From positions 1 through 10,808 of the forward strand of contig DASSSA010000101.1 of the NCBI GenBank assembly GCA_035701505.1: DNA of 10,808 nt. Direction: 5' to 3'. The translations under genes and the position numbers were made by a program. The DNA comes from AC-69 sp035701505 (lineage in GTDB: Bacteria > Actinomycetota > UBA4738 > HRBIN12). The first letter of the stretch is position 1. Every line of letters begins with the position of its first letter. The notes under the pieces are model-generated. The model was not told where the DNA came from. It ran no database searches and saw only the letters and a program-made list of their open reading frames with translations. Shown piece after piece: positions 6,716-10,808 of this stretch.

Positions 6716-7582
6716 ATGCCACCCAGAGCCATGTGGAAAGGGGCCATCTCCTTCGGCCTGGTGACCATCCCGGTCGCGGTGTTCCCCGCGACCGAGGAGA
6801 AGTCGCTGAAGTTCAATCAGCTCCACGAAGAGGACAGCGGGCGGATCCGCTACAAGCGGGTTTGCGAGATCGACGGCCAAGAGGTCACGTTCGAACACAT
6901 CGTCAAGGGCTTCGAGTACGAGAAGGGCCACTACGTCGTGCTCACCGACGATGACTTGGAGAAGGTGCCTTTGGAGTCCAGTCGGTCCATCGACATCCAG
7001 CAATTCGTCGAGCTGGAGGAGATCGACCCCATCCTGTACAAGAAGTCCTACTACCTGGTTCCCGATGAGACGGGGGCCAAGGCCTACGCGCTCCTCCGCA
7101 CGGCGCTGTCCGAGGAGAGCAAGGTCGGCATCGCAAAGGTCTCCTTCCGGGACAAGGAGCACCTCGCCGCGCTGCGGTTCGACGGCGACGTGTTCGTCCT
7201 GGAGACCATGTACTGGCCGGACGAGATCCGGGCCGCCGAGTTCGAGACCGCCCATACCGACGCCAAGATTCGGCCACAGGAGGTCGAGATGGCCAAGGCC
7301 CTCATCGACAACCTGACCGAGCCGTGGAACCCGACCGCGTACAAGGACGAGTACCGCGAGGCGCTCCTCGAGATCGTGGAGAAGAAGATCGCCGGGGAGG
7401 AGATCGAAGTCGTGCCAGAGGCGGCACCGGCCCGAGTGGTTGACCTCATGGACGCGCTGAAGGCCTCCGTCGAGGCGGCGAAGAAGAAGACCCCCACCGC
7501 ACGGCCGAAGGCGAAGACGGGAGCGAAGAAGACAGCTGCGAAGAAAACCGCCGCCCCACGGAAGAAGGCCGCCACGGGCTGA
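6716..7582 (+). CDS. ku: Bacterial Ku, NHEJ end-binding protein
   Basis: Homodimeric ring protein that threads onto broken DNA ends and recruits LigD. 288 residues. The start MPPRAMWKGAISFGLVTIPV is the classic bacterial Ku N-terminus. The core beta-barrel runs to about 230 and includes the YKRVCE, GFEYEKGHYVVL, ELEEIDPILYKKSYYLVP and MYWPDEIR stretches. The segment WNPTAYKDEYREALLEIVEKK at about 204-224 is typical of the core's end. From about 255 to the end the protein is a Lys/Ala/Pro-rich tail with repeated AAKK elements, similar to the extended tails of mycobacterial Ku, which are known to bind DNA non-specifically. A strong Shine-Dalgarno supports the start. It is divergent from ligD across 75 bases, so the two may share regulation. 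glnB follows 75 bases downstream and appears to have its own signals. Confidence 0.97.
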   Translation: MPPRAMWKGAISFGLVTIPVAVFPATEEKSLKFNQLHEEDSGRIRYKRVCEIDGQEVTFEHIVKGFEYEKGHYVVLTDDDLEKVPLESSRSIDIQQFVELEEIDPILYKKSYYLVPDETGAKAYALLRTALSEESKVGIAKVSFRDKEHLAALRFDGDVFVLETMYWPDEIRAAEFETAHTDAKIRPQEVEMAKALIDNLTEPWNPTAYKDEYREALLEIVEKKIAGEEIEVVPEAAPARVVDLMDALKASVEAAKKKTPTARPKAKTGAKKTAAKKTAAPRKKAATG

Positions 7583-7612
7583 GATCCGGGAGCTCCGGGC
7601 CGGCTTCGCGTC

Positions 7613-7647
7613 CCTTCGAGGGATAAGCTCGACGCGTCGCTCGAAGG
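7613..7647 (+). promoter_or_regulatory. Nested inverted repeats overlapping the glnB ribosome binding site
   Basis: CCTTCGAG (7613-7620) is perfectly complementary to CTCGAAGG (7640-7647), whose last four bases belong to the AAGGAGG Shine-Dalgarno. The same left arm can instead pair TCGAG (7616-7620) with CTCGA (7628-7632). Between the arms lie a ten-base palindrome, CGACGCGTCG (7630-7639), and a possible -10, TAAGCT (7624-7629). If transcribed from upstream, this could hide or expose the ribosome binding site; if transcription starts at the internal -10, it would be a DNA operator instead. Confidence 0.35.
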
Positions 7648-7650
7648 AGG
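7644..7650 (+). promoter_or_regulatory. Shine-Dalgarno of glnB
   Basis: AAGGAGG with a seven-base spacer to GTG 7658; this fixes the non-ATG start, which also matches the usual PII N-terminus. Confidence 0.85.
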
Positions 7651-7657
7651 GACCGCC

Positions 7658-7996
7658 GTGAAGCTCGTCGTCGGCATCGTCAAGCCGTTCAAGCTCGATG
7701 AGGTGAAGGAGGCGCTGCGGGAGATCGGTGTGAACGGCCTGACCACCACCGACGTCGAAGGCTTCGGCCGCCAGCGGGGGCACACCGAGGTCTACCGGGG
7801 CGCCGAGTACCAGGTGGACTTCGTCCCCAAGGTAAGGGTCGAGGTCTTGTGCGATGACGACCAGGTCCAGGGGATCGTGGACGCTGTGCTGAAGGCGGCC
7901 CGGACCGGCAAGATCGGCGATGGCAAGATCTGGGTGGTCCCGGCCGAGCACGTCGTCCGGATCCGCACCGGGGAGATGGGGCCCGACGCGCTCTGA
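7658..7996 (+). CDS. glnB: PII nitrogen-signalling protein
   Basis: Trimeric sensor of ATP/ADP, 2-oxoglutarate and, through uridylylation, glutamine status. 112 residues, the standard length. The T-loop reads YRGAEY at 46-51 with the modifiable Tyr51 intact, followed by Lys58. The nucleotide-binding residues are in place: K90 in GDGKIWV, R101 and R103 in RIRTGE. Residue 54 is Asp, as in E. coli GlnB, where GlnK has Asn, so glnB is the better name, though actinobacterial copies are often called glnK. The GTG start has a strong Shine-Dalgarno. glnD starts one base after its stop, so the modifying enzyme and its target are made together. The usual upstream ammonium transporter gene amtB is absent; ku is there instead. 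Confidence 0.97.
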   Translation: MKLVVGIVKPFKLDEVKEALREIGVNGLTTTDVEGFGRQRGHTEVYRGAEYQVDFVPKVRVEVLCDDDQVQGIVDAVLKAARTGKIGDGKIWVVPAEHVVRIRTGEMGPDAL

Positions 7997-7997
7997 G

Positions 7998-10481
7998 ATG
8001 GCCGACCGCTCGGCCCCGGCCGCCCGGCTGCGGGACGAGCTTCGGGCCCTGGATGCCGCCTACTCGACCGGCCACCACGGACGGTGGTCGGCCGCCCGTC
8101 GCTCCGAGCTGGTCGACGCCTGCGTCGTCGAGCTCTTCAGGGAGAGCCAGGTGCCCCGGCGTGTTGCCCTGGTCGCGCTGGGAGGCTACGGCCGGAGGGA
8201 GCTGGCGCCATCCTCGGATGTGGATCTGCTCATCCTCCACGGCGGGGATGATCCGGAGGAGATCGAAGGGCTCGCGGAGCGGGTGCTGTACCCCTTGTGG
8301 GATGCCGGCCTGACGGTCGGCCACGGTGTGCGGACGGCCGAAGAGTGCCTGGCCCTGGCGTCTGACCGCCTCGATGCGGCGACCGCGATGCTCGATGCGC
8401 GCCTCCTGGCCGGGGACGTCGGCGCCTGGGACGACGTGCGCGATCGCCTTCGGGCTTGGACGGGGAACGATCCCCGAGGATTCGCCGAGCGCATGGTGGT
8501 GAGCGCCTCGGAGCGGCGAGAACGGTTCGGGTCGGTCTCCTCATTACTCGAGCCCGACCTCAAGGAGGGGAGCGGCGGGCTCCGAGACCTGCACGCCCTG
8601 GGATGGCTGGCCATCGTGCTCACCAGCAGCCGTGATATCCGCTCGCTCGAGGAACCCGCCCTCCTCCGGCAGGCCGAACGGGAGGCTCTGGAGTCGGCCG
8701 AGGAGTTCCTGGTCCGGGTCCGGAGCGCGCTGCACCTGGAGACCCGCCGGCGAACGGACCGGCTGTTCCTCGACCATCAGCCGGTGATCGCCAGGGCCAT
8801 GGGGTTCGAGGACGAGCCCGGCCTTCCAGCAGTGGACGGGCTGATGCGGGCCGTCTTCGACCACGCGCGCCAGGTGGAGCACGTCTCCCGGTCGGTATTC
8901 GACCGGTATCTGCGTGGCGAGTCCGATGCGCTACCGCTCGAGGACACGCCGGCCGGGGTACTACGGGCCTTCGCCGGGGTGGCGACGGAGCGAGGGGTCA
9001 TCGGGGCGTCATCTCTCGACCGGATCGAGGACATGCTGATCGACGAAGAGGTCGAGTGGACCGACCCCGTTCGCCAGGCATTCCTGACTATCATCCGGGC
9101 CGGCGAGGACGGCGCACGGGTCTTGGAGACGCTGGACCGGCTCCGGATCCTGACCCGCTTCCTGCCAGAGTGGGAACCGGTCCGCTGCCGACCCCAGCGC
9201 GACCCGTATCACCGAAACTCGGTGGACGTGCACCTGCTCAACACCCTGGCTGGGATGGCCCGGCTCCTCGACGGCGGCGACGAGGGCGACCCGCTCGTCG
9301 CGGAGGCCGCCGCCGCGGTCCCAGAGCGGGATGCCCTCCTGCTCGGCGCGCTGTTGCACGACATCGGGAAGACGGGCCGGGGGAACCACGTGCCGGTCGG
9401 GATGGAACAGGCGACGGCCGCGCTCGAGCGCATGCGTTTGCCTACCCACACCCGCGATCTCGCGCTGTTCCTGGTCGCGGAGCACCTGCTGCTCTCGGAC
9501 ACTGCGACGCGCCGCGACCTAGAGGACGACGACCTGGTGCTCGACGTCGCGGCCAGGGTGGGTGATACCGAACGGCTGGCAGCGCTCTACCTGCTGACGG
9601 TGGCCGACGCGCTCGCCACGGGCCCGCTCGCGTGGACGCCGTGGCGGGCCACGCTCGTGCGCGAGCTCGTGGCCAAGGTCCAGCGGGTCCTGGAGCGAGG
9701 AGAACTGGGACCTCGGGCGGCGGACCGGTTGGAGGCCCTGGGAGCCGGACTCCGAGACCTCCTTCCGGACGAGGGGCCGGCCGAGGTCGAGCGTTTCCTG
9801 GAACGCATGCCCCGCGGTTATCTCCTGTCGACGCCGGCTGAGCAGGCAGCGAGGCACTTGCCCCTGCTCCGCCCGCCCGTGGGCGGGCACGAGGTCCGCA
9901 CGCTCTCCGGTCCGGGCGCCCGGCAAGGTACCTACGCACTCACGGTCGTCGCCTCGGACCGTCCCGGCCTGTTGTCGTGGATCGCCGGGTCTCTTTCGCT
10001 GGCCGGACTGTCCATCCTCACGGCACAGGTCTTCACCACCGACGACGGGGTGGCGCTGGACATATTCGAGGTTGAGGGGGCGTTCGAGGCCCGGATCGGT
10101 GAGGACCGCTGGCGCGAGTTCCGGGCCACGCTCCGCAAGGCCATCGATGGGCGGTTGTCGCTCGAGCACCGCGTGGAGCAGAAGCGAAGACACTATCCCG
10201 GACCGAGCGAGGAGGTCCCCGTGGAGATCGGGGTGCACAACGACGCCTCGGACTTCTTCACGGTGGTGGAGGTCGGCGCGCCCGACCGGATCGGGCTGCT
10301 GTTCGATGTCACGCGTACCCTCGCCGAGCTCCATCTCGACGTGCACCTAGCCAAGGTGGCGACCTACGGACAACGCGTGGTGGACGTGTTCTACGTCAGG
10401 GACGACCTCGGCCGGAAGGTCGAGGACCCCGAGCGGATCGCGGAGCTCGAGCGGGCCGTGGCCGCCCGGGCCGGGTCCTGA
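7998..10481 (+). CDS. glnD: Bifunctional uridylyltransferase/uridylyl-removing enzyme
   Basis: Adds UMP to PII at low glutamine and removes it at high glutamine. 827 residues from ATG 7998, a normal length. Domains in order: nucleotidyltransferase with GGYGRREL at 62-69 and metal residues D74 and D76 (SSDVDLL); the GlnD-specific EPDLKEGSGGLRDLH stretch near 184-198; an HD hydrolase domain with H412, H454-D455 (LLHDIGK), H496 and D537; then two ACT glutamine-sensing domains at about 644-715 (DRPGLLSWIAG) and 753-825 (APDRIGLLFDVTR). All motifs are intact, so both activities are expected. The frame is open upstream to 7920, but that part overlaps glnB and ATG 7998 sits one base after its stop. 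There is no well-placed Shine-Dalgarno, so translation is probably coupled to glnB. It converges on the DUF72 gene with six bases between stops. Confidence 0.96.
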   Translation: MADRSAPAARLRDELRALDAAYSTGHHGRWSAARRSELVDACVVELFRESQVPRRVALVALGGYGRRELAPSSDVDLLILHGGDDPEEIEGLAERVLYPLWDAGLTVGHGVRTAEECLALASDRLDAATAMLDARLLAGDVGAWDDVRDRLRAWTGNDPRGFAERMVVSASERRERFGSVSSLLEPDLKEGSGGLRDLHALGWLAIVLTSSRDIRSLEEPALLRQAEREALESAEEFLVRVRSALHLETRRRTDRLFLDHQPVIARAMGFEDEPGLPAVDGLMRAVFDHARQVEHVSRSVFDRYLRGESDALPLEDTPAGVLRAFAGVATERGVIGASSLDRIEDMLIDEEVEWTDPVRQAFLTIIRAGEDGARVLETLDRLRILTRFLPEWEPVRCRPQRDPYHRNSVDVHLLNTLAGMARLLDGGDEGDPLVAEAAAAVPERDALLLGALLHDIGKTGRGNHVPVGMEQATAALERMRLPTHTRDLALFLVAEHLLLSDTATRRDLEDDDLVLDVAARVGDTERLAALYLLTVADALATGPLAWTPWRATLVRELVAKVQRVLERGELGPRAADRLEALGAGLRDLLPDEGPAEVERFLERMPRGYLLSTPAEQAARHLPLLRPPVGGHEVRTLSGPGARQGTYALTVVASDRPGLLSWIAGSLSLAGLSILTAQVFTTDDGVALDIFEVEGAFEARIGEDRWREFRATLRKAIDGRLSLEHRVEQKRRHYPGPSEEVPVEIGVHNDASDFFTVVEVGAPDRIGLLFDVTRTLAELHLDVHLAKVATYGQRVVDVFYVRDDLGRKVEDPERIAELERAVAARAGS

Positions 10482-10487
10482 TGCCGG

Positions 10488-10808
10488 CTATGCGAGTGAG
10501 GGGACCAGGGCCTCCAGCCGCTCGGCCATCCGAGGGCTCATGCCTTCGCCCTCGTGCTTGAAGTAACAGTAGACATCGCTCCCCGCCGCGATCGCCGGCC
10601 CGATGCGGTCGGCCCACCCCTGCAGCTCCTCGTCCGAGTAGTCGGTCTTTCGAAGGCGGAGGTAGCCGTACGGATCCCACGCGAGGTCGTCGGGGCCAGG
10701 GTCCTTCTCGTCCGTCTCAGCGACGCACCAGGCCACGCGCTGCTCGTGGAGGAACTCGCGGGCCTCGTTCCATGAGGGGTCGCGGAACTCCATCACGGCC
10801 CGCACGTC
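10488..10808 (-). CDS. DUF72 (YecE-like) family protein, 5' end missing
   Basis: C-terminal part (about 106 residues) of a DUF72 protein; the family has roughly 240-290 residues and a TIM-barrel-like fold, with no settled function. Visible family features are AVMEFRDPSW near the window edge, YGYLRLRKTDYSDEELQGWADRI in the middle, and the final strand VYCYFKHEGEGMSPRMAERL. The reading frame stays open through the right edge, so the GTG at 10805 is almost certainly internal and the true start lies outside the window. The stop at 10488 is six bases from the convergent glnD stop, leaving no room for a separate terminator. No truncation or frameshift is seen in the part present. Confidence 0.88.
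   Translation of the reverse strand, partial: DVRAVMEFRDPSWNEAREFLHEQRVAWCVAETDEKDPGPDDLAWDPYGYLRLRKTDYSDEELQGWADRIGPAIAAGSDVYCYFKHEGEGMSPRMAERLEALVPSLA

Noticed and set aside
7583..7600. Terminator after ku around CCGG-GAGCT-CCGG
   Set aside because: The stem is only four base pairs and has no U-tract; too weak to list as a feature.
1..10808. Mobile element, CRISPR array, tRNA or defence system
   Set aside because: I found no transposase or integrase motif, no regularly spaced repeats, no cloverleaf and no nuclease or toxin genes. The NHEJ pair is a repair system with known families.

Overview
High-GC, densely packed window that looks like chromosomal DNA of an actinobacterium. The strongest lineage hint is a DUF5319-type protein, a family I know mainly from Actinomycetota. 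A mycobacterial-order LigD (polymerase, phosphoesterase, ligase), a Ku with a Lys/Ala-rich tail, and a PII/GlnD pair fit the same picture. I cannot place it more finely. I see no insertion sequence, integrase, phage gene, CRISPR array, tRNA or rRNA. No gap between genes exceeds about 100 bases, so no long stretch is unexplained.

Layout, left to right. (1) A secreted lipoprotein of the COG4315 type (11-541) and a cytochrome P450 (641-1984), both on the plus strand. (2) A small three-helix membrane protein on the minus strand (1987-2364), convergent with the P450 and divergent from the next pair. (3) A PIG-L/LmbE deacetylase (2411-3112) whose stop overlaps the start of a DUF5319 protein carrying an extra C-terminal zinc ribbon (to 3627). 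(4) A small membrane protein (3697-4089) whose 3' end overlaps the convergent ligD. (5) The bacterial non-homologous end joining module: ligD on the minus strand (4055-6640) and ku on the plus strand (6716-7582), divergent around a 75-bp intergenic region with an operator-like inverted repeat. (6) The nitrogen-signalling pair glnB (7658-7996) and glnD (7998-10481), one base apart. (7) The C-terminal part of a DUF72 protein on the minus strand, cut by the right edge.

How they work together. Ku and LigD are expected to bind, process and seal double-strand breaks without a template. GlnD is expected to add UMP to the PII T-loop tyrosine, or remove it, according to glutamine level; the usual amtB partner is not adjacent. 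The PIG-L and DUF5319 genes look translationally coupled, which suggests a shared task that I cannot name.

The least explained items are the DUF5319/zinc-ribbon fusion with its deacetylase partner, and the nested inverted repeats in front of glnB that overlap its ribosome binding site. Most of the window is recognisable housekeeping or accessory metabolism, and I do not claim a new defence or mobile system here.
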